In this document: one piece after another, positions 1 through 6,542 of the stretch
How positions within the stretch are numbered: position 1 is the first letter of the stretch
Layout: each line of letters starts with the position of its first letter
Assembly (NCBI GenBank): GCA_900554395.1
Contig: USHB01000075.1
Coordinates: 1-6,965, forward strand
DNA from: an uncultured Phascolarctobacterium sp.
Lineage (GTDB): Bacteria; Bacillota; Negativicutes; Acidaminococcales; Acidaminococcaceae
Length of the DNA stretch: 6,965 nt
Reading direction: 5' to 3'
The notes under the pieces: generated by a model
The model's database searches: none
Seen by the model: the letters and a program-made list of their open reading frames with translations, nothing else
What the model was told of the DNA's origin: nothing
Translations under genes and position numbers: made by a program

Positions 1-18
1 CTTAAACAGCAGGCTTTA

Positions 19-458
19 TTAAACCTGGCCCAAAACTTCAAGGCGTTTTACGCCGTCAATCATGCGCAGTTTATCAAGCAGCGCTTCCAAATCAACCGTA
101 AGGTTTTTGGTTTCAATGGAAATAGTGGTGTTGGCAACGCCCTGCAGCGGAATGCCCTGATTGATGCTCATAATGCTGCCGCTGTCGCCTGCTACGGTGT
201 TCAGCACACGGGAAAGCACGCCCGGTTTGTGTTCGAGCAGCAAAGAAAGGGTAATAATTTTTTCTTTGCTTCATAAAACGGAAATACATAATCTTTATAT
301 TTGTAATAAGCGCTGCGGCTCAGACCCATTTTTTCAACGGCCTCATTAATGGTTCTGATTTCGCCGCGCTTTAAAATTTCCTTAACCTTAATGGTTTTTT
401 TAATTGCTTCTGGCAGAATTTCCTCTCTCACAAGATAGAATGTAGATTTTTCTGACAT
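19..458 (-). pseudogene. UPF0735 family ACT domain-containing protein (PheB-like), frameshifted
   Basis: The first frame (458 to about 258) encodes a helical N-terminal region with [13 protein letters not shown] and [16 protein letters not shown], typical of the UPF0735/PheB family. The other frame (264 to 19) encodes the ACT domain, with [19 protein letters not shown] and SINQGIPLQGVANTTISI, ending in LEVLGQV. Together they give about 146 residues, close to the roughly 147 I recall for B. subtilis PheB. The two parts are out of register at an A6 run (258-263, minus strand). One more A would read [19 protein letters not shown] without a break; as given, the first frame ends after about 85 residues in an unrelated tail. 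The ATG at 458 follows AGGGAGA at 466-472. ACT domains usually bind amino acids, and family members sit beside pheA or hom genes, suggesting an amino-acid regulatory role (inference). It could be a true pseudogene, a homopolymer sequencing error, or a gene rescued by slippage. Confidence 0.82.
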
Positions 459-503
459 GAAATCATCTCCCTAAAATATTTTTTACTGCATACTTATAGA
501 CTT

Positions 504-512
504 ATTATAACA
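504..512 (-). promoter_or_regulatory. Extended -10 promoter for the ACT-domain gene
   Basis: On the minus strand this reads TGTTATAAT, a perfect TATAAT preceded by the TGn extension. The best -35 position with a 17-nt spacer (527-532) is TGGCTT, which is poor, so the extended -10 probably carries the activity. Transcription would begin near 497, about 39 nt before the ATG at 458. The site lies between the plsY terminator and the ACT gene, so the ACT gene has its own start. Confidence 0.6.
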
Positions 513-581
513 CTGTTTCGTGGTAAAAGCCATATGTTTTTCTGATTTTGCTGAAATTTTCTTATAATTCTAAAAATAAAA

Positions 582-609
582 CACATTCTGCTGTTTAAGG
601 CAGAATGTG
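582..609 (-). terminator. Rho-independent terminator after plsY
   Basis: A perfect 10-bp inverted repeat pairs 582-591 (CACATTCTGC) with 600-609 (GCAGAATGTG) around an 8-nt loop. On the minus strand it begins 9 nt after the plsY stop codon and is followed by TTTTATTTTT (positions 581 downward), a classic intrinsic terminator. It closes the DUF512-cobO-der-plsY unit. The plus-strand flank is also T-rich, but no plus-strand gene needs it. Confidence 0.88.
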
Positions 610-618
610 CCGTTAATT

Positions 619-1236
619 TTATTTTTTTAAATCTTCCGCATGTCCCTGGCGGATTTTGCTTTCGGTGCCGTTTAAAAGGCGTTTAATATTATCTTTATGG
701 CGGATAATTACAAACGCCGCAGCTATGCCGGCAAATATCAGCACCGGCAGCGGATAGTCAAAATACCACGCCAGAAACGGAGCGCATAACGCACCAACGC
801 AGCTTCCAAGCGATACATAGCGTGTTGTAAGAACAATGGCAAGCCATACCAAAAAGCATACGCCGCTTACTTTAGGCATTAAAAAGATTAAAAGCCCAAG
901 CCCGGTAGCTACGCCGCGCCCGCCCTTAAAACCGAGGAACAGCGAATAATTGTGTCCCAAAAGCGCGCCGATAGCCGCAAACAGCACAACATACATATCG
1001 CCCGTGAGGGTTTGTGCAAGGTAAGCTGCAATAATGCCCTTGCCGGCATCGCACAAAAGCACCAGCGCCGCCGTTTTGCCGCCAACAGTACGGAAAACAT
1101 TGGTGCTGCCGATATTTTTACTGCCGTACTGGCGTATATCAATGCCGTGAATGGCTTTAACAAGCCACAGCCCCGAAGGAACGGAACCGCAAACAAAACC
1201 TACGGCAAACCATAATGCAAACATCATTATATCCAT
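619..1236 (-). CDS. plsY: Glycerol-3-phosphate acyltransferase PlsY
   Basis: This integral membrane enzyme transfers an acyl chain from acyl-phosphate (made by PlsX) to glycerol-3-phosphate, giving lysophosphatidic acid, the first step of phospholipid synthesis in most Gram-positive bacteria. The 205 residues are the usual family length, with several hydrophobic membrane segments. The conserved loop motifs are visible: GSVPSGLWL (17-25), YGSKNIGSTNVFRTVG (37-52, around the glycerol-phosphate site) and GHNYSLFLGFKGGRGVATG (94-112, glycine-rich acyl-phosphate loop). The C-terminal RHKDNIKRLLNGTE (179-192) is also typical. The ATG at 1236 lies 11 nt after the der stop; GAGG eight bases upstream overlaps the end of der and supports this start over nearby ATGs at codons 4 and 5. 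It is the last gene of its operon. der-plsY adjacency is common in Firmicutes; gpsA, which often follows, is absent here. Confidence 0.97.
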   Translation of the reverse strand: MDIMMFALWFAVGFVCGSVPSGLWLVKAIHGIDIRQYGSKNIGSTNVFRTVGGKTAALVLLCDAGKGIIAAYLAQTLTGDMYVVLFAAIGALLGHNYSLFLGFKGGRGVATGLGLLIFLMPKVSGVCFLVWLAIVLTTRYVSLGSCVGALCAPFLAWYFDYPLPVLIFAGIAAAFVIIRHKDNIKRLLNGTESKIRQGHAEDLKK

Positions 1237-1247
1237 TTACCCTGCCT

Positions 1248-2576
1248 CTATTCGTCCTCTTTTTTGCCGCGGATAATCATGGTCAGCGGCGTGCCTTCAA
1301 AACCGAACGCTTCACGCAGTTTGTTTTCCAGATAGCGCTGATAGGAAAAATGCATGATTTCCGGCTCGTTAACAAAAATAACAAACGTAGGCGGTTTAAT
1401 TTTAACCTGCGTTGCATACAGAATTTTAAGGCGCTGTCCTTTATCGGTCGGCGGCGGGTTAACCGCAACGGCATCGGCAATAACCTGGTTCAGCACGCTT
1501 GTAGCAACACGCATAGCGTTCTGTTCGGCAACATAGTTAATAACTTCCGGCAAACGGTGGATACGCTGCTTGGTAAGCGCAGATACAAACACAACAGGCG
1601 CATACTGCATAAAAATAAGCTCTTTGCGCAGCGTTTCGGTATAGCGCAGGGTGCTGGTTTCATCTTTTTCGTAAGCATCCCACTTATTAACTACAATAAC
1701 AATGCCCTTGCCTGCTTCATGCGCATAACCGGCAATTTTTTTATCCTGCTCGGTTACGCCGTCCACAGCATCAATAACCATCAGCACCACGTCGCTGCGG
1801 TCAACGGCGCGCAGGCTGCGGATAATGCTGTATTTTTCAATCGGTTCGTCAATTTTGCCTTTGCGGCGCATACCGGCCGTATCAATAAACAAATATTTCT
1901 GTCCGTTGCGTACAACCGGAGTATCAATAGCATCACGGGTAGTGCCTGCAACATCGCTGACAATACTGCGTTCCTGCCCTACCAGCGAATTAAAAATGGA
2001 AGATTTGCCAACATTAGGACGTCCGATAAGGGCAACCTTAATCTGGTCTTCGTCGTTATCGAACATGCCTGCTTTATTGGTTGGGAATTTGGCAACAACG
2101 GCATCCAATAAATCGCCAATGCCTAAATGGTTCGCCGCGGAAATCGGCAGCGGCTCGCCCAGGCCAAGGTTATAAAACTCATAAACATTTAATTCCTGTT
2201 TCGGAGAATCGGCTTTATTTACCGCAAGCACAATCGGTTTGCCGCTTTTGCGCAGAATTTTTGCCACTTCGGCATCTTCCTGCACAATGCCGCTGCGCGC
2301 GTCGCAGACAAACAAAATAACATCTGCCTCTTTAATGGCAATTTCCGCCTGCTGGCGGATGGATACGGCAATGGCATCACTGTTCATAATTTCGATACCG
2401 CCGGTATCAACCATCATAAACTGATTATCCAGCCAGTCGCCTTCAGCGTACAGACGGTCACGCGTTACGCCCGGCGTATCTTCAACAATGGAAATGCGGC
2501 TGTTTGCAAAAATATTAAACAAAGTCGATTTGCCAACATTAGGCCTGCCAACAATGGCAACTATCGGTTTACTCAC
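1248..2576 (-). CDS. der: Ribosome biogenesis GTPase Der (EngA)
   Basis: Der is an essential GTPase with two tandem G domains that acts in assembly of the 50S ribosomal subunit. The 442-residue product is full length. Domain 1 has GRPNVGKST (10-18), DTPGVTRDR (33-41), DTGG (57-60), NKAD (120-123) and SAA (146-148). Domain 2 has GRPNVGKSS (185-193), GTTRDAID (211-218), DTAG (232-235), NKWD (297-300) and SALT (332-335). A KH-like C-terminal domain covers about 353-438. An acidic linker near 172-178 joins the G domains. The start codon is GTG at 2576, supported by GAGG eight bases upstream and by MSKPIVAIVGRPNVGKS matching the family N-terminus. It lies 17 nt after cobO and 11 nt before plsY, so it is co-transcribed with both. 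No key residue is missing. Confidence 0.99.
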   Translation of the reverse strand: MSKPIVAIVGRPNVGKSTLFNIFANSRISIVEDTPGVTRDRLYAEGDWLDNQFMMVDTGGIEIMNSDAIAVSIRQQAEIAIKEADVILFVCDARSGIVQEDAEVAKILRKSGKPIVLAVNKADSPKQELNVYEFYNLGLGEPLPISAANHLGIGDLLDAVVAKFPTNKAGMFDNDEDQIKVALIGRPNVGKSSIFNSLVGQERSIVSDVAGTTRDAIDTPVVRNGQKYLFIDTAGMRRKGKIDEPIEKYSIIRSLRAVDRSDVVLMVIDAVDGVTEQDKKIAGYAHEAGKGIVIVVNKWDAYEKDETSTLRYTETLRKELIFMQYAPVVFVSALTKQRIHRLPEVINYVAEQNAMRVATSVLNQVIADAVAVNPPPTDKGQRLKILYATQVKIKPPTFVIFVNEPEIMHFSYQRYLENKLREAFGFEGTPLTMIIRGKKEDE

Positions 2577-2593
2577 TGTCTTAACCTCACTCT

Positions 2594-3118
2594 CTAAAAA
2601 TCTATGCCTGCTCTGGATGCTATGCCCAAATGGAAATAGTGCTTAACTTCCTTCATATCCGTAACAAGGTCGGCCGCAGCACAAAGTTTCTGCGGTGCTC
2701 CGCGCCCAGTGCAGATAATTTCTGCCCCGCCCTTATGCGCGGAAAGAAAATCAACTACTTCATCCACCGGCAGCATGCCAGTCTGTAATACTATGTTAAT
2801 TTCGTCAAGAATAATAATATCGGCGCTGTTATTTATAATGGCTTCTTTGGCCTGTTCCCAGCCGTTGCGCGCCATATCCAAATCTATTTTATCGGGGTTT
2901 TTAAAGTTTACAAAGGCATCGCGCCCTACCTGTTTCAGCGTAAAGCCGGGCAGAAGATGCGCGCCAACAGCTTCGCTGTAATCTGGGTCATCTTTTAAAA
3001 AGGCAAGCATTAAAACACGCGCCCCGCGCGCGCACGCCCTGAAGGCAACGCCAAGCGCGGCACTGGTTTTGCCCTTGCCGTCACCGGTATAAACCTGTAA
3101 TCTTCCGTAACCCTTCAT
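2594..3118 (-). CDS. cobO: Cob(I)yrinic acid a,c-diamide / cob(I)alamin adenosyltransferase (CobO/BtuR type)
   Basis: This cytoplasmic enzyme adds the 5'-deoxyadenosyl group from ATP to a reduced corrinoid, making the coenzyme form of vitamin B12. The 174 residues begin MKGYGRLQVYTGDGKGKTSA; the modified P-loop GDGKGKTSA (12-20) binds ATP. Further family marks are IIILDEIN (101-108), CTGRGAP (136-142) and the C-terminal ADLVTDMKEVKHYFHLGIAS (149-168), close to the usual ADLVTEM..VKHPF..GI..R.GIEF ending. I chose the ATG at 3118: AAGGTGG lies 5 nt upstream and overlaps the stop of the preceding gene. A longer reading from 3172 would add 18 residues overlapping the neighbour and has no family support. 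No other cobalamin gene is nearby, so it may serve salvage as well as synthesis; the symbol could equally be btuR or cobA. Confidence 0.95.
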   Translation of the reverse strand: MKGYGRLQVYTGDGKGKTSAALGVAFRACARGARVLMLAFLKDDPDYSEAVGAHLLPGFTLKQVGRDAFVNFKNPDKIDLDMARNGWEQAKEAIINNSADIIILDEINIVLQTGMLPVDEVVDFLSAHKGGAEIICTGRGAPQKLCAAADLVTDMKEVKHYFHLGIASRAGIDF

Positions 3119-3123
3119 AACTG

Positions 3124-3130
3124 CCACCTT
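3124..3130 (-). promoter_or_regulatory. Ribosome binding site deciding the cobO start
   Basis: The minus strand reads AAGGTGG five bases before the ATG at 3118. It shares bases with the TAA stop of the upstream DUF512 gene (3129-3131), so the same ribosome can readily restart. It argues against the in-frame upstream ATG at 3172. Confidence 0.75.
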
Positions 3131-4409
3131 ATCTTTGCAAAAGTTTGTACAAATCGCCTGCCGCCGCAGCACGGTGAACCACTGCGCCGCAGTTTTTGCA
3201 AAACTCTGCGTAACTCATATCGTCTAAAAACAAATCGTCGCTGTTTAACACAACTTCCGGCAAAATAATGCTTTCCGCGTCTTTAACGGCGTTTAAAATA
3301 TCCTGTCCGCACAAAAGCCCGGTTACGTTAACCGTGTTGCCGAAAAATTCATTTTCCACGGCAACAAGCCTGTGCTGCATGCCAGTTTTGGCATTAAAGC
3401 CTTCAATAAGCGGCTGCAAAACCTTATAGGCGCTGGTGCCAATCGGTATAACGCTGTTCACGCTGCCCTTAAGCGGCGCTATCTGGGCTGCTTTCTGCCA
3501 TTCTTCCAAAAAATTGCAGCTTAAGCCGATGCCGTTTTCAAGCTGCGGGAAGCCGTCGTACCATTCTGCCTGCGGCAGCGGCATCCCTGCCAGAATATAG
3601 AACTCATCACCAAGATATACAAAAGATTTGCCGAGGCTTTGGCGGCATTCCTGCTGCCATCCGGTAACCATTGTTACGATTTCACGCGCTTCTTCCGGCG
3701 TAAAAAGGCGCAGCGGCGTTAAATGCGCGCGGTTTTTGGTAAGCCCCACCGGCACAACGGCCATGGTTTCCACCATCGGCGCAAGCGCACGCAAATCGGC
3801 ATAAGTGCGTTTTAAAACTTCGCCGTCATTATAGCCGGGGCAGCACACAATCTGCGTATGCACGGTAATGCCTGCTTCAAACAGGCGGTGCAGCTTATCC
3901 ATAAGTTCACCGGCAAAGCGGTTTTTCATCATGGCGCAGCGCACTTCCGGGTCGGTTGCGTGTACGGAAACGTACAGCGGCGAAAGATGCGTTTTGATAA
4001 TGCGGTCAAAGTCTTCATCTTTCATATTGGTAAGCGTAATAAAGTTGCCGTATAAAAAAGAAAGACGGTAATCGTCATCACGCACATAAAGCCCTTTGCG
4101 CATGCCGGGTATCATCTGGTCTACAAAGCAGAATACGCATTTGTTGTAACAGGTGCTTACCTTGTCAAAAACTGCGCTTTCAAACTCCAGCCCCAAATCT
4201 TCATCTATATTTTTTTCAATGGTTACTTTGCGTTCCGCACCGGCAGCATCGGCTACTGTAAGCGTAACTATTTCATCTGCCAGCAAAAAACTTAAATCTA
4301 TAATATCGCGCACACTGCTGCCGTTAACCGCAAGCAGGCTTTCACCGGGTTTAATGCCCGCTGCCTGCGCAAGGCTGCCATGTTTAACGCTGCTGATTAA
4401 TCCCTGCAT
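3129..4409 (-). CDS. DUF512 family radical SAM protein with N-terminal PDZ domain
   Basis: The product is a 426-residue predicted Fe-S protein of unknown function. Residues 1-65 resemble a PDZ domain, with HGSLAQAAGIKPGESLLAVNG (10-30). The cluster C87-YNK-C91-VF-C94 is a CX3CX2C radical-SAM motif expected to hold a [4Fe-4S] cluster and S-adenosylmethionine. It is followed by the family segments GLYVRDDDYRLSFLYGNF (106-123), SVHATDPEVR (148-157) and HTQIVCCPGYNDG (184-196). The C-terminal half matches DUF512 in type, with further cysteines. The family occurs in many clostridia, Negativicutes and cyanobacteria, often next to der, as here. Its substrate is unknown and I do not assign one. The start at 4409 is set by AAGGAG five bases upstream; the in-frame ATG at 4433 lies upstream of that site and is rejected. 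It is the first gene of a four-gene operon. Confidence 0.92.
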   Translation of the reverse strand: MQGLISSVKHGSLAQAAGIKPGESLLAVNGSSVRDIIDLSFLLADEIVTLTVADAAGAERKVTIEKNIDEDLGLEFESAVFDKVSTCYNKCVFCFVDQMIPGMRKGLYVRDDDYRLSFLYGNFITLTNMKDEDFDRIIKTHLSPLYVSVHATDPEVRCAMMKNRFAGELMDKLHRLFEAGITVHTQIVCCPGYNDGEVLKRTYADLRALAPMVETMAVVPVGLTKNRAHLTPLRLFTPEEAREIVTMVTGWQQECRQSLGKSFVYLGDEFYILAGMPLPQAEWYDGFPQLENGIGLSCNFLEEWQKAAQIAPLKGSVNSVIPIGTSAYKVLQPLIEGFNAKTGMQHRLVAVENEFFGNTVNVTGLLCGQDILNAVKDAESIILPEVVLNSDDLFLDDMSYAEFCKNCGAVVHRAAAAGDLYKLLQR

Positions 4410-4414
4410 AAAAA

Positions 4415-4420
4415 CTCCTT
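4415..4420 (-). promoter_or_regulatory. Ribosome binding site deciding the DUF512 start
   Basis: The minus strand reads AAGGAG, five bases before the ATG at 4409. It is the strongest such site near the gene. It shows that translation begins at MQGLISSV rather than at the in-frame ATG 24 bases earlier. Confidence 0.8.
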
Positions 4421-4446
4421 CATTTAAAAACACTTTGATAGTTTAT

Positions 4447-4475
4447 ATTATAACTTCAAAATTGTCAAATTGCAA
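4447..4475 (-). promoter_or_regulatory. Sigma-A-type promoter of the DUF512-cobO-der-plsY operon
   Basis: On the minus strand TTGCAA (4470-4475) and a perfect TATAAT (4447-4452) are separated by exactly 17 nt in an AT-rich intergenic region. Transcription would begin near 4440, leaving a leader of about 30 nt that carries the AAGGAG site. A perfect TTGACA also lies at 4463-4468, but only 10 nt from TATAAT; it could pair instead with TATAAA at 15 nt or TAAACT at 17 nt downstream. More than one start is therefore possible. Confidence 0.68.
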
Positions 4476-4530
4476 AAACATAATGTTAAATGCTGTTTTA
4501 ACAGTGCTTAAAATGTATGTTGAGGCAATA

Positions 4531-4569
4531 AAAATAAGGCATTGCACCTTAAATGCAACGCCTTATTTT
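4531..4569 (-). terminator. Rho-independent terminator of tcdA-rarA, overlapping the rarA stop
   Basis: The outer stem pairs 4531-4540 (AAAATAAGGC) with 4560-4569 (GCCTTATTTT), 10 bp. After one A/C mismatch an inner stem pairs TTGCA (4542-4546) with TGCAA (4554-4558) around a 7-nt loop. The rarA TAA stop (4563-4565) lies inside the stem. On the minus strand the 3' side reads GCCTTATTTTTATTG, so the U-rich tract is part of the stem. The symmetry would let it work on either strand, but only minus-strand genes flank it. Confidence 0.85.
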
Positions 4570-5837
4570 TTATCATGCAGTGCTTTCTCCGCACCTATGT
4601 TTTTCGGAAAGTAATATTTTCTGCCTATCAGTTCATCAGGCATATATTGCTGCTCTACCCAGCCGCCGGGGTAATCGTGCGGGTATTTATAGCCTGCGCC
4701 GTGCCCCAGCACTTTGGCTCCTGGGTAATGCGCATCACGCAAATGCTGCGGCACTGTACTGTGTACTGCTCTGGCATCTGCCCTTGCATTAAAAATGCCC
4801 ATGCAGCAGGCATTGCTTTTAGGTGCATTGGCAACATAGCATACCGCCTGTGCCAAGGGAAGCTGCGCTTCCGGCAGACCTATAAAATGCGCTGCCTGCG
4901 CCGCCGCGTTTGCCACCACCAGCGCCATCGGGTCGGCATTGCCAACATCTTCCGCCGCACAAATTACAATGCGCCGCGCAATAAAACGCACATCTTCGCC
5001 GCTTTCAAGCATTTCTGCCAGATAATGCAGCGCAGCGTCCGCATCACTGCCGCGCATGCTTTTTATAAACGCCGATACAGTATCATAATGGCGGTCGCCC
5101 TTTTTATCATAGCGTTTAAAGGCATCGCCCATTACATTTTCAAGCACTGCGCCGTCAATGGTTTTTACGCCGTCCGGCAGCATAAATTCTGCCTGCTCCA
5201 ATAAGTTCAGCGCTATGCGCGCATCGCCGCCGCTGAAATCGGCCAGCGCTTCCATCGCCTCATCCGTCATGGCAAGTTCCTGCCTGCCGTAACCGTTTGC
5301 TTTATCGGTAAGCGCTTTTTGCAAAATTTTCTTTACCGCGTTTTTATCAAGCCGTTCCAGCCGGATAATTTTCATACGGGATAACAGCGGCGCATTAACT
5401 TCAAAAAACGGGTTTTCCGTTGTCGCGCCGATTAAAATAACCGTGCCGTTTTCAACATACGGCAAAAGTACATCCTGCTGGGCTTTGTTAAAGCGGTGTA
5501 TTTCGTCGATAAAAACTATCGTGCGCCCCATGCCGCCGTAAAGCGCGTCACGCGCCTCACCTATAAGTTTGCGCAGTTCCGGCACGCCGCTTGCCACAGC
5601 GTTAAGCGCCACAAAACGGCTTTGCGTCATATTGGCAATAATATGTGCCAGAGTTGTTTTGCCCGTGCCGGGCGGCCCGTAAAACAGCAGCGACTGCAAA
5701 GCATCACGCTCAATCATCCGCCTGAGCGGGCTTGCAGGGCCAACTGCCTTTTCCTGTCCCGCAAAATCGCTTAAACGCCGCGGGCGCATCCTGTCTGCCA
5801 GGGGCTTTGTTACTGTTTGTGCGAATAAACTGTCCAT
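4563..5837 (-). CDS. rarA: Replication-associated recombination protein A (RarA/MgsA), AAA+ ATPase
   Basis: RarA is a clamp-loader-like AAA+ ATPase (bacterial relative of eukaryotic WRNIP1/Mgs1) that acts at stalled replication forks with SSB. The 424-residue product is full length. An N-terminal RMRPRRLSDFAGQEKAVG (16-33) is followed by Walker A GPPGTGKTT (54-62), Walker B IVFIDEIHRFN (107-117), sensor 1 GATTENP (137-143), the probable arginine finger in LLSR (151-154) and sensor 2 GGDARIALN (203-211). The C-terminal half is the MgsA-type tetramerisation domain, with SAFIKSMRGSD, GEDVRFIARR, an AEDVGNADP block and a KYPHDYPGGWVEQQY tail. The ATG at 5837 lies 3 nt after the tcdA stop; its AGGA site falls within the end of tcdA, so translation is probably coupled. 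tcdA-rarA adjacency is also known in B. subtilis (yrvM-yrvN). No irregularity is seen. Confidence 0.97.
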   Translation of the reverse strand: MDSLFAQTVTKPLADRMRPRRLSDFAGQEKAVGPASPLRRMIERDALQSLLFYGPPGTGKTTLAHIIANMTQSRFVALNAVASGVPELRKLIGEARDALYGGMGRTIVFIDEIHRFNKAQQDVLLPYVENGTVILIGATTENPFFEVNAPLLSRMKIIRLERLDKNAVKKILQKALTDKANGYGRQELAMTDEAMEALADFSGGDARIALNLLEQAEFMLPDGVKTIDGAVLENVMGDAFKRYDKKGDRHYDTVSAFIKSMRGSDADAALHYLAEMLESGEDVRFIARRIVICAAEDVGNADPMALVVANAAAQAAHFIGLPEAQLPLAQAVCYVANAPKSNACCMGIFNARADARAVHSTVPQHLRDAHYPGAKVLGHGAGYKYPHDYPGGWVEQQYMPDELIGRKYYFPKNIGAEKALHDKK

Positions 5838-5840
5838 AAT

Positions 5841-6530
5841 TTAATCCTGCTTGGCAATAATTTTTTGTACAATATAAGATGCCATCATCATACCGGCGCA
5901 GGCAGGCACAAAAACCATGCTGCCGGGCACATTTGCAGTTACCGCATGCTGCGGCTCCTCGTGCGAATATACTACCGTAATGCCCTCTGTAATGCCGGCA
6001 TCGCGCAGGCGTTTGCGCATACTGCGCGCCAACGGGCATACGCTGGTTTTGCTTATATCGGTAATTTCAAGCATTTCCGGGTGCAGCTTATTGCCTGTAC
6101 CCATGGCAGATATTACCGGAACGCCATGATTGTGCGCTTCTTTTAAAAGGTCTGCCTTCGATTCTGTACTGTCAATAGCATCGGCAACAAAATCAAAATC
6201 GTCTAAAAAAAGCCGTTCAAAATCACCCGGTCTGTAAAATTCTTTAATTACTCTGATGCGGCACAGCGGGTTAATATCGCGCATGCGCGCCGCCATAACA
6301 TCTGCCTTAAATTTGCCGATACTGCTTGTAAGGGCAGGAAGCTGGCGGTTAATATTGCTTTGCTCCACCGTATCGTTATCCATAATAACAAAACTGCCGA
6401 TACCGCTGCGGCATAAAGCTTCTGCTACGTAAGAACCCACACCGCCAAGACCGATAACGGCAACTTTGGCATTGTTCAATTTTTGCACGGCATCAGCGCC
6501 GATAACCATTTCTACACGGGATAAATCCAT
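5841..6530 (-). CDS. tcdA: tRNA threonylcarbamoyladenosine dehydratase TcdA (YrvM/CsdL, ThiF-E1 family)
   Basis: TcdA uses ATP to dehydrate and cyclise N6-threonylcarbamoyladenosine at tRNA position 37, giving the cyclic ct6A form. The 229-residue product has the E1-like fold: KVAVIGLGGVGSYVAEAL (22-39) with the nucleotide-binding glycines, the acidic DNDTVEQSNINRQ (51-63), K73 in the GKFKADV segment, DAID (117-120), and PGSMVFVPACAGMMMASYIV (202-221) at the C-terminus. C165 (SVCPLARSMRKRLR) lies in the region before the crossover loop. It is somewhat shorter than the B. subtilis (about 254) and E. coli (268) proteins as I recall them, mainly at the ends and in the later half. The ATG at 6530 is fixed by GGAGG four bases upstream; the open frame continues to 6707, but that part is 6S RNA. 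Other ThiF-family roles are less likely given its place before rarA. Confidence 0.95.
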   Translation of the reverse strand: MDLSRVEMVIGADAVQKLNNAKVAVIGLGGVGSYVAEALCRSGIGSFVIMDNDTVEQSNINRQLPALTSSIGKFKADVMAARMRDINPLCRIRVIKEFYRPGDFERLFLDDFDFVADAIDSTESKADLLKEAHNHGVPVISAMGTGNKLHPEMLEITDISKTSVCPLARSMRKRLRDAGITEGITVVYSHEEPQHAVTANVPGSMVFVPACAGMMMASYIVQKIIAKQD

Positions 6531-6534
6531 GATT

Positions 6535-6539
6535 CCTCC
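6535..6539 (-). promoter_or_regulatory. tcdA ribosome binding site abutting the 6S RNA U-run
   Basis: The minus strand reads TTTTTTTGGAGGAATCATG: seven T residues (6540-6546) that end the 6S RNA run straight into GGAGG (6535-6539), four bases before the tcdA ATG. It decides the tcdA start and shows that there is no room for a separate tcdA promoter after the 6S gene. Confidence 0.85.
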
Positions 6540-6542
6540 AAA

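Noticed and set aside
1..18. A further gene or hairpin at the left edge
   Set aside because: Only 18 bases follow the ACT-domain stop codon, with no start codon, ribosome binding site or complete stem to support a call.
1215..2111. 298-codon open frame on the plus strand
   Set aside because: It lies wholly opposite der, which has all its GTPase motifs; the translation is low complexity and resembles no family I know.
3119..3172. Upstream ATG for cobO at 3172
   Set aside because: The extra 18 residues overlap the end of the DUF512 gene and have no family counterpart; AAGGTGG directs initiation to 3118.
4410..4433. Upstream ATG for the DUF512 gene at 4433
   Set aside because: It lies before the AAGGAG site that serves the ATG at 4409, and the family N-terminus begins at the PDZ segment.
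4463..4468. Perfect TTGACA as the -35 of the main der-operon promoter
   Set aside because: It is only 10 nt from the perfect TATAAT. TTGCAA at the correct 17-nt spacing is the better partner, though a secondary role is possible.
4542..5204. 220-codon open frame on the plus strand
   Set aside because: It is the antisense shadow of rarA, begins inside the terminator hairpin and lacks a ribosome binding site.
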